64,000 bases of DNA. Origin: Streptococcaceae bacterium ESL0687. GTDB lineage: Bacteria > Bacillota > Bacilli > Lactobacillales > Streptococcaceae. The notes beneath the pieces are model-generated. The model had not been told where the DNA came from and searched no databases. It worked only from the letters and a program-made list of their open reading frames with translations. The translations under genes and the position numbers were made by a program. Within the stretch, counting starts at the first letter, position 1. Each line of letters starts with the position of its first letter. Shown piece after piece: positions 55,384-63,542 of the stretch. Where the stretch lies: assembly GCA_029392475.1 (NCBI GenBank), contig CP113940.1, positions 1,178,001-1,242,000 on the forward strand, given 5' to 3'.

Positions 55384-56613
55384 TTAGTCAAGTTTGAAAT
55401 CTTCACCTAGGAAGTCCGCAAGTGAGAATCCTTCTTGAGTTTCTGGAAGTTCGTAATCACGTTGTACTTTACGTTTGTTGTTACGACGTGGTTTGTTTGA
55501 ACGTTCTGAACGTCCTTCGTTATCAGAGTCTTGACGTGGAGCACGTGCTGGTGCTTCTTCAAGAGCTTTGATTGAAAGTGATACACGTTCTTCTTCAGGT
55601 TTAACATCAAGAACTTTAACTTTAACTTCTTGACCAGCTGTAAGAACATCTTTTGGATTTTCAACACGAGTGTGTGAAATTTGTGAGATGTGAACTAATC
55701 CTTCAACACCTGGGAAAATTTCAACAAAGGCACCGAAGTCTGTAAGGCGTTTAACAACACCATCAAGAACAGTTCCAGCAGCAGCTTTTTCTTCAATGTT
55801 TTCCCATGGTCCAGGTGTAGTTGCTTTAAGTGATAGTGAGATACGGTTAGCATCTTCATCAACTTTAAGAACTTTAACTTGTACTTGGTCACCTACAGAT
55901 ACAACATCTTTAGGGCTTCTTACACGTCCGTGAGCAAGCTCAGTAACGTGAACAAGTCCGTCAACACCACCAAGGTCTACGAAAGCACCGAAGTCTGTTA
56001 AACGTGCTACAGTTCCTTCAACGATTGAACCTTCAGCGATTTTCGCAAATACTTCTTTACGAGCTTCTGCTGCTGATTCTTCAACTACTGCTTTACGAGA
56101 AAGGATGAAGCGGTTTTCAGAAGCGTTAACTTCGATGATTTTAGCTTCAACTTCTTGACCTACGAATTTAGCAGTATCACGAACAAAATATGTGTCAATC
56201 ATAGATGCTGGGATGAATCCACGTACACCTTGATAATCCACTGAAAGTCCACCTTTAACGTTCTTAAGAACTTTAACTGTTACAACTTCACCTTCTTTAC
56301 CTTCAAGAGCAGTCCATGCTTTACGAGCATCAAGACGTTTCTTAGAAAGTAGGAATACTGTTGCACCTTCAGATTCTTTACCAACGATTTGTTTTACAAC
56401 TAAAAGTTCTAATTCATCACCTGATTTTACAAAAGTATTTATATCAGCGTCACGATCACTTGTAAGTTCACGTAAAGTAAGGACACCTTCAACACCAGTT
56501 CCAACGATAGCTACAGAAGCTTGGTCGCCGTCTACTGAAAGGATCTCACCTTTAACGATGTCACCAACTTTGACATCTCCAACGCTGTTTAATAGTTCTT
56601 CAAATTCATTCAT
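55384..56613 (-). CDS. rpsA: 30S ribosomal protein S1 homologue
   Basis: A 409-aa protein with four S1 RNA-binding domains (about residues 15-85, 100-175, 190-260 and 275-345). The best conserved copies read VARLTDFGAFVDLGGVDGLVH and VKRLTDFGAFVEIFPGVEGLVH, each broken here only by sequence. Firmicute S1 is shorter than the six-domain E. coli protein and binds mRNA or ribosomes more loosely. A basic tail (residues 350-395, PRRNNKRK) and an acidic end (ADFLGEDFKLD) follow. GAGGAAGAAATTTTATA precedes the ATG. Strongly biased codon use marks high expression. In lactococci with leaderless or weak-SD mRNAs, S1 activity is of interest. Confidence 0.93.
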   Translation of the reverse strand: MNEFEELLNSVGDVKVGDIVKGEILSVDGDQASVAIVGTGVEGVLTLRELTSDRDADINTFVKSGDELELLVVKQIVGKESEGATVFLLSKKRLDARKAWTALEGKEGEVVTVKVLKNVKGGLSVDYQGVRGFIPASMIDTYFVRDTAKFVGQEVEAKIIEVNASENRFILSRKAVVEESAAEARKEVFAKIAEGSIVEGTVARLTDFGAFVDLGGVDGLVHVTELAHGRVRSPKDVVSVGDQVQVKVLKVDEDANRISLSLKATTPGPWENIEEKAAAGTVLDGVVKRLTDFGAFVEIFPGVEGLVHISQISHTRVENPKDVLTAGQEVKVKVLDVKPEEERVSLSIKALEEAPARAPRQDSDNEGRSERSNKPRRNNKRKVQRDYELPETQEGFSLADFLGEDFKLD

Positions 56614-56792
56614 TATAAAATTTCTTCCTCCTACGACTTAACTGACACACAGTCTTAAATAGATTTTAACACATAAACTAAAAAAATAAAAGAAATATTG
56701 TCTTTATTAATTCAACAACAAAAAAAGAACACAAAAAAACACAAAAATTTGTTTTTAGGCCTTGCATTTATTTTCAACTATTATTTTTGAAT

Positions 56793-56818
56793 AAAAAAAG
56801 ACACCCGAAGGTGTCTTC
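56793..56818 (-). terminator. rpmE2 terminator
   Basis: GACACC/GGTGTC stem with a TTCG tetraloop on the reverse strand, then T7. Confidence 0.9.
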
Positions 56819-56834
56819 CACAGAAAATAACAAA

Positions 56835-57098
56835 TTATTCTGCAGCGTTTTCGTCTTTGAGACCGTATTTTTTGTTGAAACGATCCACACGTCCGTCGGC
56901 TTGCGTGAATTTTTGACGTCCTGTGTAGAATGGGTGTGAATCACTTGAGATTTCAACACGAATTAGTGGATAAGTGTTTCCGTCTTCCCATTCAACTGTT
57001 TCTTTAGAAGATTTAGTTGATCCGCTAAGGAATTTAAAACCAGTTGTTGTATCCATGAATACTACTGGTCCATAATTAGGATGGATATCTTTTTTCAT
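56835..57098 (-). CDS. rpmE2: 50S ribosomal protein L31, type B
   Basis: An 87-aa L31 of the type B group, which lacks the zinc-binding Cys motif of type A. The start [16 protein letters not shown] and the [14 protein letters not shown] segment are characteristic. Type B forms replace the zinc form when zinc is scarce in species with both; streptococci and lactococci commonly have only this one. AAAGGAAAAAGACA precedes the ATG. The leader carries two hairpins (57118-57138 and 57149-57162) that may be an L31 autoregulatory element. Confidence 0.96.
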   Translation of the reverse strand: MKKDIHPNYGPVVFMDTTTGFKFLSGSTKSSKETVEWEDGNTYPLIRVEISSDSHPFYTGRQKFTQADGRVDRFNKKYGLKDENAAE

Positions 57099-57117
57099 TG
57101 TCTTTTTCCTTTCTGCC

Positions 57118-57162
57118 CTGGAATGTTTGCCACTCCAGAGATTAGTAGGGCTAAAATTAGCC
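57118..57162 (-). promoter_or_regulatory. Possible L31 leader RNA
   Basis: Two hairpins in the rpmE2 5' region: GGCTAA/TTAGCC (57149-57162) and CTGGA/TCCAG (57118-57138), the second just upstream of the ribosome binding site. L31 leaders are common in Firmicutes, but this was not matched to a model. Confidence 0.35.
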
Positions 57163-57215
57163 GTGCACGTAATAGTTTATCAGTTTTTTATCTTTTTTGC
57201 AATATAAATTATTTT

Positions 57216-58475
57216 TTATTCTTCAATAATTTTTATATCAACACCAAGACCTGTCATTTTTTCAACAACATTATCATAGCCCCTTAAAATAAATTCAATA
57301 TTATTTATTTTAGTTTGACCGCTAGCCATAATGGCCGCATTCATAAGAGCTGCTCCTGCACGAAGGTCAGTTGCTGTAACTTCTGCTCCGTGAAGGGCTA
57401 CTGGTCCCTTATAGGTTACCATGTCATTATCTACTCTAATGTCAGCTCCCATTTTAGCAAGCTCAGGAACATGATTTACCCTTTTTTCGTAGATGGTGTC
57501 TATAATTTTACCTTGACCATGGCTGGTAAGAAGAAGGGGAGTTACTGGCTGCTGTAAGTCAGTTGCAAATCCTGGATAAGGTACTGTCTTAATATTGATA
57601 GCCTTAAGGTTAGATGATTTTTTAATCTCAATCGAATCTTCCCTAATAATCATATTAACACCCATTTCCTCAAGTTTAGCCAAAAATGATTCCAGGTGTT
57701 CATAGATTACGTTATTGACAATAACGCCTTCACCGTAAGCTGCTGCAAGGGAAATATAGGTACCAGCTTCAATCCTGTCTGGAATAACAGTATGTCTAGC
57801 CCCACCTAATTTTTTAACTCCATTAATTCTAATCTCATCAGTCCCTGCACCCTTGATATCTGCTCCCATGTTGTTTAACAGGGTGGCTACATCAATTATT
57901 TCAGGCTCACGGGCTGCATTTTCAATGACCGTGCGACCTTCTGCCTTAACTGCTGCAAGCATAGTGTTAATGGTTGCTCCCACTGAGACCATGTCCATAT
58001 AAATATGAGTTCCCTTTAGATCTTTTCCGTCTGTCGTAAGGTGCATGGCATTGTCCTGGTAAGTCATTCGAGCACCCAGGGCTTCAAATGCCTTAATATG
58101 AAGGTCAATTGGACGGGGACCAAGGTCGCACCCTCCAGGTAGACCTACTGTAGCCTCACCAAATTTTCCTAAAAGAGCTCCGTTGAAATAATAAGAGGCT
58201 CTAAGGCTGTTGATTTTACCATAAGGAAGAGGCATGCTTTTAACACCCCTTGGGTCAATTGTTAAAACTTCTCCCTGACGGTCAATTTTTGCTCCAATAA
58301 TTTCCATTATTTCAATTAGGCTTGCCACATCGGAAATATCTGGAACACCTTCTAAGGTAATAATATCATCTGCTAAAATAGCTGCTGGAATTAAGGCTAC
58401 AATACTGTTTTTTGCTCCAGATATTGTTACCTCACCCTTGATAGGATTACCACCATTAATTAATATTTTTTTCAT
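57216..58475 (-). CDS. murA: UDP-N-acetylglucosamine 1-carboxyvinyltransferase
   Basis: A 419-aa enolpyruvyl transferase, first committed step of peptidoglycan synthesis and target of fosfomycin. The N-terminal [15 protein letters not shown] segment (with the catalytic Lys), the active-site Cys in [14 protein letters not shown], and the Arg-bearing [12 protein letters not shown] near the C-terminus are intact. Low-GC Gram-positives usually have two paralogues (MurA and MurZ); which this is cannot be decided here. The binding site before the ATG is weak (GCGAGAAATAGATAA). A single gene between rpmE2 and the DHH phosphoesterase. Confidence 0.94.
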   Translation of the reverse strand: MKKILINGGNPIKGEVTISGAKNSIVALIPAAILADDIITLEGVPDISDVASLIEIMEIIGAKIDRQGEVLTIDPRGVKSMPLPYGKINSLRASYYFNGALLGKFGEATVGLPGGCDLGPRPIDLHIKAFEALGARMTYQDNAMHLTTDGKDLKGTHIYMDMVSVGATINTMLAAVKAEGRTVIENAAREPEIIDVATLLNNMGADIKGAGTDEIRINGVKKLGGARHTVIPDRIEAGTYISLAAAYGEGVIVNNVIYEHLESFLAKLEEMGVNMIIREDSIEIKKSSNLKAINIKTVPYPGFATDLQQPVTPLLLTSHGQGKIIDTIYEKRVNHVPELAKMGADIRVDNDMVTYKGPVALHGAEVTATDLRAGAALMNAAIMASGQTKINNIEFILRGYDNVVEKMTGLGVDIKIIEE

Positions 58476-58545
58476 TTATCTATTTCTCGCTATATTTTAG
58501 TAACATAAGCTATTCTATCACAGATGGGATAATTTTTATATAAAA

Positions 58546-59475
58546 TTATTTACCAGCTACAGCTTCTTGTAACTCTTTATAGATTTGATTGTTTTCAGTA
58601 AGGCTTGTACTCTTGGCACCACTTGCAAAGATGTGACCCCCTCCGTCATGCCTTTTGGCTATCTGATTTATAACTGTTGACTTACTTCTTAGATTGACCC
58701 TGTAATAACCTTCTGGCTGCTCAACAAATAAAACCCATGATTCAACCGATGATATCCTGCCAGGCGCTCCAACAATAGCACTAACCTCACTCTCACTTAC
58801 TCCGTATTTTTTTAATACATCCTGGGTGATTGTAATCTGTGCTGCTCCGTTTTTATCAATTTCAAGATTTTCATAAAGGTAACCTTGAAGTTTGGCAATC
58901 CTTAAATCTACGCTATCCATCCTGCGAGCAAGACCTGCAAAATCAAAGTCTTCCTCCCTTAAGATTGAAGCAATCATCATTGTTTTTGAGCTTGTTGATG
59001 GATATAAAAAGCGGCCCGTATCACCAACAATCCCTGCATAAAGCATCCTTGCGCTCTTGCCATTTAATTTTAAGTCATAGGTTAGGGCAAAGTCAGCAAT
59101 GAGCTCACTAGCTGATGAGGCTGTGTCCTCAACATAGTAAATATCCCCGTAGGCGTCATCATTAGGGTGGTGGTCAATCTTAATTAGAAAGTCTCCTGTT
59201 GACCAGCGGTCATCATCAATTCTTGGCGTATTGGCTGTGTCACAGACAATGACTAAGGCGCCGTCATATGTATCATCACTTATTTGATCCATCTCAGCAA
59301 GATAAGTCAGGCTTGGCTCATCATAACCTACTGCATAGACCTTTTTATCTGGAAAATTTTCTTTAATAATTTCCTTCAAACCAACCTGACTACCCAAGGC
59401 GTCTGGATCTGGTTTTTGGTGGCGATGGATTATTAATGTGTCATATTCTTTAATTTTTTTATAAATTTCAATCAT
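58546..59475 (-). CDS. nrnA: DHH/DHHA1 phosphoesterase, NrnA-like
   Basis: A 309-aa protein of the NrnA/YtqI family: a bifunctional nanoRNase that degrades 2-5-nt RNAs and dephosphorylates pAp. The N-terminal DHH domain has IIHRHQKPDPDALGSQ (metal-binding His/Asp), VCDTANTPR and KIDHHPND (the DHH triad). The DHHA1 domain ends with RHDGGGHIFASGA. The length matches. AGTAGGAGAAAGAA precedes the ATG, 12 bp after the ytoI-like stop. In Bacillus ytqI also sits near ytoI, supporting the assignment. GdpP is excluded as there are no membrane or PAS/GGDEF regions. Confidence 0.9.
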   Translation of the reverse strand: MIEIYKKIKEYDTLIIHRHQKPDPDALGSQVGLKEIIKENFPDKKVYAVGYDEPSLTYLAEMDQISDDTYDGALVIVCDTANTPRIDDDRWSTGDFLIKIDHHPNDDAYGDIYYVEDTASSASELIADFALTYDLKLNGKSARMLYAGIVGDTGRFLYPSTSSKTMMIASILREEDFDFAGLARRMDSVDLRIAKLQGYLYENLEIDKNGAAQITITQDVLKKYGVSESEVSAIVGAPGRISSVESWVLFVEQPEGYYRVNLRSKSTVINQIAKRHDGGGHIFASGAKSTSLTENNQIYKELQEAVAGK

Positions 59476-59487
59476 TTCTTTCTCCTA

Positions 59488-60771
59488 CTACTGAATTTGT
59501 ATAGTTACAAGTGCCTTGCTTACAATTTTATAGCCCAGGTAAACCTCTATATCAATGATAGCCTCGCGCCTGCTTTCAGATATTACTTTGGGATAAATTT
59601 CAAGTACATCGTCAATATTTACGGCATCGATAAAATAAACATTTAATTGGTCAACTAAAATATTTTTATTTTTAGTTTTGGTCATAAGTCTACCTGCTAT
59701 ATTTGAAATAATTTCAACAAGCACTCCATTAGATATATTCCCTGCCCCGTTCATCATTAAGGGATCCACCTTAAAGGTATAGTGATTTTGAACCTCATTT
59801 ATAAGGGTAGCCAAATTATCACTCATGGTATGAGAGAACTGATTTTGTTCCTCAGACTCTTGGAGACTTCTTAGAACATCAATTTTACTTACAAGACCCA
59901 GAAAAAGTTTTTCACGGCTAACAACAGGTAAAAGTTCGAATCCATCAAAAATCATCCTTTGACTGGCGCTTGCAACCGTCGTATCAAGAAAAACAGTTAT
60001 CGGATTTCTTGTCATAATCTTATCAATGGTAAGATTTGAAGCTTTTCCGACCACATCTCTCATAGTAACAATTCCAACAACCATATGATGCTGGTTAACA
60101 ACAACAAAGCGGCTACTGTTGGTCTTTTTGACCAAATCATTGTAGTCTTTTACAGTGCTTGTCTCATTTAGACTGGTAATATTTTCCTGGTAGATATCTC
60201 CCACTGTTAGGATATCCTTTTTAATGAGCTCATTACTAAGGGCCCGGTTAATCCTGCTGGCGACAGTAAAGGTATCAAAGGTTGTTCGCATAATGGGAAC
60301 CTTGACCTTATCAGCAAAAACTAGTACCTCTTCCTCAATTGGAAATCCCCCCGTTACAAGAACAGCATTGTTTTCTTTGAGGGCTAAAATCTGAATATCC
60401 TTTCGGTCACCTACAATTAGAAGGCCACCAACTGAAAGATATTTCTTTATATTTTCCTTGGTCATGGCACCGATGGCAAATTTATTAAACTCCCGGTCCA
60501 TCCCATCACGGCCGCCGATAACCTCAGCATTTGAAATTTTAGCAATCTCCTCATAGGTCAAACGCTCAATAATTTTTTGTTCCTTGGTTGCAATCCTAAT
60601 TGTTCCTGCCCGGTCAACAACTGCTACAAGTCCACGTCTTTCCGCTTCCTTAATGGCCCTGTAAGCTGTTCCATCACTAACTGAAAGCTTCTGCGAAAGA
60701 CCACGGACACTAACCTTTTGACCAACCTTTAAATCTTCAATGTATTCAATAATTTCCTGGTGTTTACTCAT
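59488..60771 (-). CDS. ytoI: YtoI-like regulator: HTH, DRTGG, CBS pair and hotdog domain
   Basis: A 427-aa multidomain protein. An N-terminal winged-helix segment (residues 1-65, VSVRGLSQKLSVSDGTAYRA) is followed by a DRTGG domain (about 70-185), a CBS pair (about 190-310, TRNPITVFLDTTVASASQRM) and a C-terminal hotdog domain (about 325-427). This order is that of B. subtilis YtoI. CBS pairs usually bind adenine nucleotides, so nucleotide- or second-messenger-sensing control of DNA binding is plausible but unproven. It overlaps the upstream GNAT by 8 bp and is followed 12 bp later by nrnA. AAAGGAAA precedes the ATG. Confidence 0.88.
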   Translation of the reverse strand: MSKHQEIIEYIEDLKVGQKVSVRGLSQKLSVSDGTAYRAIKEAERRGLVAVVDRAGTIRIATKEQKIIERLTYEEIAKISNAEVIGGRDGMDREFNKFAIGAMTKENIKKYLSVGGLLIVGDRKDIQILALKENNAVLVTGGFPIEEEVLVFADKVKVPIMRTTFDTFTVASRINRALSNELIKKDILTVGDIYQENITSLNETSTVKDYNDLVKKTNSSRFVVVNQHHMVVGIVTMRDVVGKASNLTIDKIMTRNPITVFLDTTVASASQRMIFDGFELLPVVSREKLFLGLVSKIDVLRSLQESEEQNQFSHTMSDNLATLINEVQNHYTFKVDPLMMNGAGNISNGVLVEIISNIAGRLMTKTKNKNILVDQLNVYFIDAVNIDDVLEIYPKVISESRREAIIDIEVYLGYKIVSKALVTIQIQ

Positions 60772-61324
60772 TTTCCTTTAAATAATCTGCTCTTTCTATC
60801 TGGTACTCAGAAAATAATACAATTTCCTTGGTATATTTATTTGAAGACTTGTATTCCTTAATTTTTTTCATTTGAGCCTTTTCTGCCACTCTCTTACTAG
60901 CAAGATTTCTAAAATCAGCTACTAAATCAAGACTCTTAAGGCCAAATTCCCTAAAGGAAAAATCAATTAAGGTTCTAAGAGCCTCCGTTACAATCCCCTG
61001 ACCCCAATAGTTTTTATTAATCACGTAACCTATAGTAGCAGAGGCCCTCTTTTGATTAACTTTAATAAAATCAATGGTCCCAATCATTTTTTTCTCACTT
61101 TTAAGCTCAATAGCCCATTTACCTAGAGGTTTTTCCATAAAGTGGCTAGCAATTGAAAGCTCAGTTTCAGCTAAATTTTTATGGGGCGGAAAAATAAAAA
61201 TTAGATTTTCAGGATCTGAAGCATACTCATACATGTCCCTTGCATCCTGAATTCTTAACGGCCTTAAAATAAGCCTAGGTGTTTCAATAATATTGTACCT
61301 AGCAAGCTCTACTAAAATATTCAT
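60764..61324 (-). CDS. GNAT N-acetyltransferase, RimJ/RimL type
   Basis: A 186-aa acetyltransferase of the RimJ/RimL group, which modify ribosomal proteins or small amines. Family pattern: ETPRLILRPLRIQDARDMYEYASD at the start (read in two parts), the acetyl-CoA loop NYWGQGIVTEALRTLI, and FGLKSLDLVADFRNLASKRVAEK. The substrate is unknown. AGGGGGTATAT lies before the ATG. It heads the group with ytoI and nrnA and is divergent from the YueI gene with a 63-bp spacer holding both promoters. Confidence 0.84.
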   Translation of the reverse strand: MNILVELARYNIIETPRLILRPLRIQDARDMYEYASDPENLIFIFPPHKNLAETELSIASHFMEKPLGKWAIELKSEKKMIGTIDFIKVNQKRASATIGYVINKNYWGQGIVTEALRTLIDFSFREFGLKSLDLVADFRNLASKRVAEKAQMKKIKEYKSSNKYTKEIVLFSEYQIERADYLKENE

Positions 61325-61374
61325 ATATACCCCCTAGCAAATAGTATATTCTAGCCTTATTGTACCATATTTGC

Positions 61375-61380
61375 TATAAT
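61375..61380 (+). promoter_or_regulatory. Extended -10 promoter, leaderless yueI
   Basis: TTTGCTATAAT ends at 61380 (extended -10 TGCTATAAT), with seven bases (GCGGGGC) before the ATG at 61388. The GGGG is too close to the ATG to act as a Shine-Dalgarno. Confidence 0.55.
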
Positions 61381-61387
61381 GCGGGGC

Positions 61388-61843
61388 ATGGACACTAATA
61401 TAAATGATCGATTGGAGCGTTCTGCTTTAGGTGAGGGGCGTTTTAATCCAGACGAACAAAAAAAATACCTAAATACCTTCCGGGAAAGAATTATTTTAAC
61501 TATTAACTTTGAGGATGCCAAGAAAAAAGAAGTTATCGATAATTTTGATCCGGTTTTATCAGACATTGAAGGTAAGTACGACAACATTGCAGTCAAGATT
61601 AATGGAAATTTAAGCGATAGTATCAGTATGAAATACAAAAAAATTGCCAAAGATCATAATATACCTGCTACTATCATCTCAACTCCGCTTACCGCATCAA
61701 GATTTGGTGTTATTGTTCATTCGAACATAGCCTTAAATGCTGACCACTTCGATATTTATGAACGCTACACCAACCTTTTAAAGGCCAAGGAAATTATTAA
61801 AAAGAAAAAAAAGGAAGGCTTTTTGAAAAGACTTTTCAAATAA
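61388..61843 (+). CDS. yueI: YueI family protein (DUF1694)
   Basis: A 151-aa soluble protein of the YueI/DUF1694 family, function unknown. Recognisable segments: NDRLERSALGEGRFNPDEQKKY at the start (in two pieces), FGVIVHSNIALN late, and a Lys-rich tail (KKKKKEGFLKRLFK) peculiar to cocci. The family has an alpha/beta fold. ATG 61388 was chosen; the ATG at 61379 is part of the -10 box itself. The start has no usable Shine-Dalgarno and lies 7 nt after TATAAT, predicting a leaderless mRNA. A terminator follows at 61860. Confidence 0.82.
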   Translation: MDTNINDRLERSALGEGRFNPDEQKKYLNTFRERIILTINFEDAKKKEVIDNFDPVLSDIEGKYDNIAVKINGNLSDSISMKYKKIAKDHNIPATIISTPLTASRFGVIVHSNIALNADHFDIYERYTNLLKAKEIIKKKKKEGFLKRLFK

Positions 61844-61859
61844 CCTCCCGAGATTAAGG

Positions 61860-61883
61860 GCTAACTTGCAGTTAGCTTTTTTT
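61860..61883 (+). terminator. yueI terminator
   Basis: GCTAACT/AGTTAGC stem, TGC loop, then T7. Confidence 0.9.
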
Positions 61884-61891
61884 ATTTGCAC

Positions 61892-61970
61892 AAAAAAAGG
61901 CACATACCCCACCTACTTAGTGCTGCTACCGTCAGGTCCTGACACGCTTCGTAAATAAGATATTGCCTCG
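61892..61970 (-). ncRNA. ffs: Small signal recognition particle RNA (4.5S type)
   Basis: The reverse strand holds the apical SRP helix 8: GTGTCAGGACC, a TGAC tetraloop, then GGTAGCAGCAC, matching the CAGG..GG-AGCAGC consensus. Outer strands pair GGCA/TGCC, ATATC/GGTAT and TTAC/GTAG. The 3' end runs into TTTTTTT (61892-61898). The promoter is an extended -10 TGTTATAAT (61977-61985), placing the start near 61970. The RNA joins Ffh for membrane-protein targeting. A URRC-type loop (UGAC) replaces the usual GGAA. It lies just past tadA. Confidence 0.92.
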
Positions 61971-61989
61971 GGTTTAATTATAACACAGT

Positions 61990-62478
61990 CTATTTTTTTC
62001 GTCTAGCCTTAAAAAATTTTTTCATGATTGTACTACATTCTTCTTCGAGTAGACCAGATTCCACCTGCACCCTGTGGTTAAGTCTTGGATCTTCTAAAAT
62101 TTGATAAAGGGAAACTGCTCCCCCAAATTTTTGATTAGTTGCACCAAAATATACCTGAGGAATCCTTGCCATACCAATTGCTCCTGCGCACATGACACAA
62201 GGTTCAATCGTTACAAACATGGCACAGTCAGTTAGGCGCCAATTTCCTATAAACTCGTTGGCAAGATTAATGGCACATACCTCTGCATGATCAACTGCCT
62301 TTTGTTGCAATTCCCTTTGGTTAAAGGATCTGGCTATAACTTTCCCCTCTTTTACAATTACAGCACCAATTGGAACCTCTTCATTATCAAAGGCCTTTTG
62401 GGCCTCAAGGAGGGCCTCATGCATGTAATATTCTTTTTCTTCTTGGCTAAAAACTAGCTCTTTATCATCAGATTTCAT
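61990..62478 (-). CDS. tadA: tRNA adenosine(34) deaminase TadA
   Basis: A 162-aa zinc deaminase that converts A34 to inosine in tRNA-Arg(ACG). The zinc/catalytic HAEVCAINLA and PCVMCAGAI motifs are intact. ATG 62478 (MKSDDKELVF) lies in the last codons of the MBL gene, overlapping it by 11 bp; the longer frame reads through MBL sequence. The binding site (GGG at about -9) is weak, so translation is likely coupled to the MBL gene. TadA next to the SRP RNA is typical of streptococci. Confidence 0.94.
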   Translation of the reverse strand: MKSDDKELVFSQEEKEYYMHEALLEAQKAFDNEEVPIGAVIVKEGKVIARSFNQRELQQKAVDHAEVCAINLANEFIGNWRLTDCAMFVTIEPCVMCAGAIGMARIPQVYFGATNQKFGGAVSLYQILEDPRLNHRVQVESGLLEEECSTIMKKFFKARRKK

Positions 62479-63244
62479 TAAAATCCCATTTTTTGTGAGG
62501 AGCTGCAAGTTCAACTGGAATTGATCCAGCCTCATCTTGTGCCTCCTGTAAAAGACTTTCTAAATAATTTTCCTTAGCAATATGTTCTGGCGCGTGTTGC
62601 GGAAGGTGGGTTAAAACCAAAAGATCAACAGAGGCCTCTCTAGCAATTTTTCCTGCTTCATAGCTTGTAAGATGGGCCGGGTGATGCTCCATACCCTTAA
62701 AGAGATAAACATCTGCTAAAAACATCTGTGCATCCCGTGTAAAATCAACAAGCTCATCAAACCAACCAGTATCACCTGTAAAGACTAAAGTCTGACCAGT
62801 CTTTCGCTCAACTATTCTCATTGCGTAGCAGACAACTGGGTGGACTGTTTTTATAAAGGTAATATCAAAGGGCCCAATCTTTTGCAGACCTGAAACATTA
62901 TAAGCATGACCTTCAGAAACATCCTTTAAAGTCAGACGCTTAAAACTTACAGGGTCCTCATCATGGCCATAAATATCAAGAATTTTTCCGTCCCACTGAT
63001 TTTTTGGCCACAACTGGCGGTACTGCTGAAGTACACCTAAATCTGCAATATGATCCTGATGATAGTGGCTAATAATTACCGCATCAAGTTCTAATGGTGA
63101 TAGTTCATGTTCAAGTTCAGTAACAGCACGGCTTCCCGCATCAATCAAAAGATTAAAACCAGATTCACTAGTCAAAAGATAGCTGGTTGTCCCAGCATCC
63201 TTATAGGGATATCCTCCCCAACATCCTAAAGTCGTTAATTTCAT
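62468..63244 (-). CDS. Metallo-beta-lactamase fold hydrolase (YhfI-like)
   Basis: A 258-aa MBL-fold protein of the RNase Z/YhfI branch. The metal motif reads SHYHQDHIADL (HxHxDH), with further ligands in FTGDTGWFDE and LTHLPQHAP. The N-terminus MKLTTLGCWGGYPYKDAGTTS (first 20 residues) is typical of YhfI-type enzymes, whose substrate is unknown; they are not proven nucleases. GGGAGGTTATCTACA precedes the ATG; an extended -10 TGCTATAAT lies upstream near 63279-63287. Overlaps tadA. Confidence 0.87.
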   Translation of the reverse strand: MKLTTLGCWGGYPYKDAGTTSYLLTSESGFNLLIDAGSRAVTELEHELSPLELDAVIISHYHQDHIADLGVLQQYRQLWPKNQWDGKILDIYGHDEDPVSFKRLTLKDVSEGHAYNVSGLQKIGPFDITFIKTVHPVVCYAMRIVERKTGQTLVFTGDTGWFDELVDFTRDAQMFLADVYLFKGMEHHPAHLTSYEAGKIAREASVDLLVLTHLPQHAPEHIAKENYLESLLQEAQDEAGSIPVELAAPHKKWDFNEI

Positions 63245-63291
63245 TGTAGATAACCTCCCTTAAAGATTTAATAAGCCCATTATAGCAAAAT

Positions 63292-63321
63292 AAATACCCT
63301 TGGTCGCAACCAAGGGTATTT
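63292..63321 (-). terminator. Terminator after the methionine transport genes
   Basis: A perfect 12-bp stem AAATACCCTTGG/CCAAGGGTATTT with a six-base loop; the reverse strand continues TTTATTTTG. It lies about 220 bp past the metI stop. The rest of the 298-bp gap (63322-63542) holds only a 7-bp-arm palindrome at 63373-63388, a 13-codon open frame at 63332, and AT-rich sequence. Confidence 0.7.
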
Positions 63322-63331
63322 AAGGAGTTTT

Positions 63332-63373
63332 ATGAAAAAGAAAAGTTTACTGATAATTAAATCAGTAGGATAA
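63332..63373 (+). CDS. Possible 13-aa peptide ORF
   Basis: ATG at 63332 has an ideal AAGGAG four to five bases upstream and encodes MKKKSLLIIKSVG, then TAA. The stop codon abuts the palindrome AGTCGTA-TG-TACGACT (63373-63388). The peptide is short, basic at its start and hydrophobic in the middle, like a leader or signalling peptide. No convincing plus-strand promoter is seen and the region may simply be chance. Confidence 0.2.
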   Translation: MKKKSLLIIKSVG

Positions 63374-63542
63374 GTCGTATGTACGACTATTTAAGGGCTG
63401 AGGCTAGTATATAAATCAAACCTTAAAGAAACCTTAAAATAATTTTATTTTACATAAAGTTTATTTATTATCAAATTATAATTAAAAATTTTACAATAAT
63501 TTGAAGCTTACAAGTGTGAAAAAAGTAATTTCCACCTTATAA

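Noticed and set aside
55405-55892. Long secondary frames inside rpsA, pflB, thrS and valS
   Set aside because: Out-of-frame shadows caused by biased codon use; no family resemblance or ribosome binding sites.
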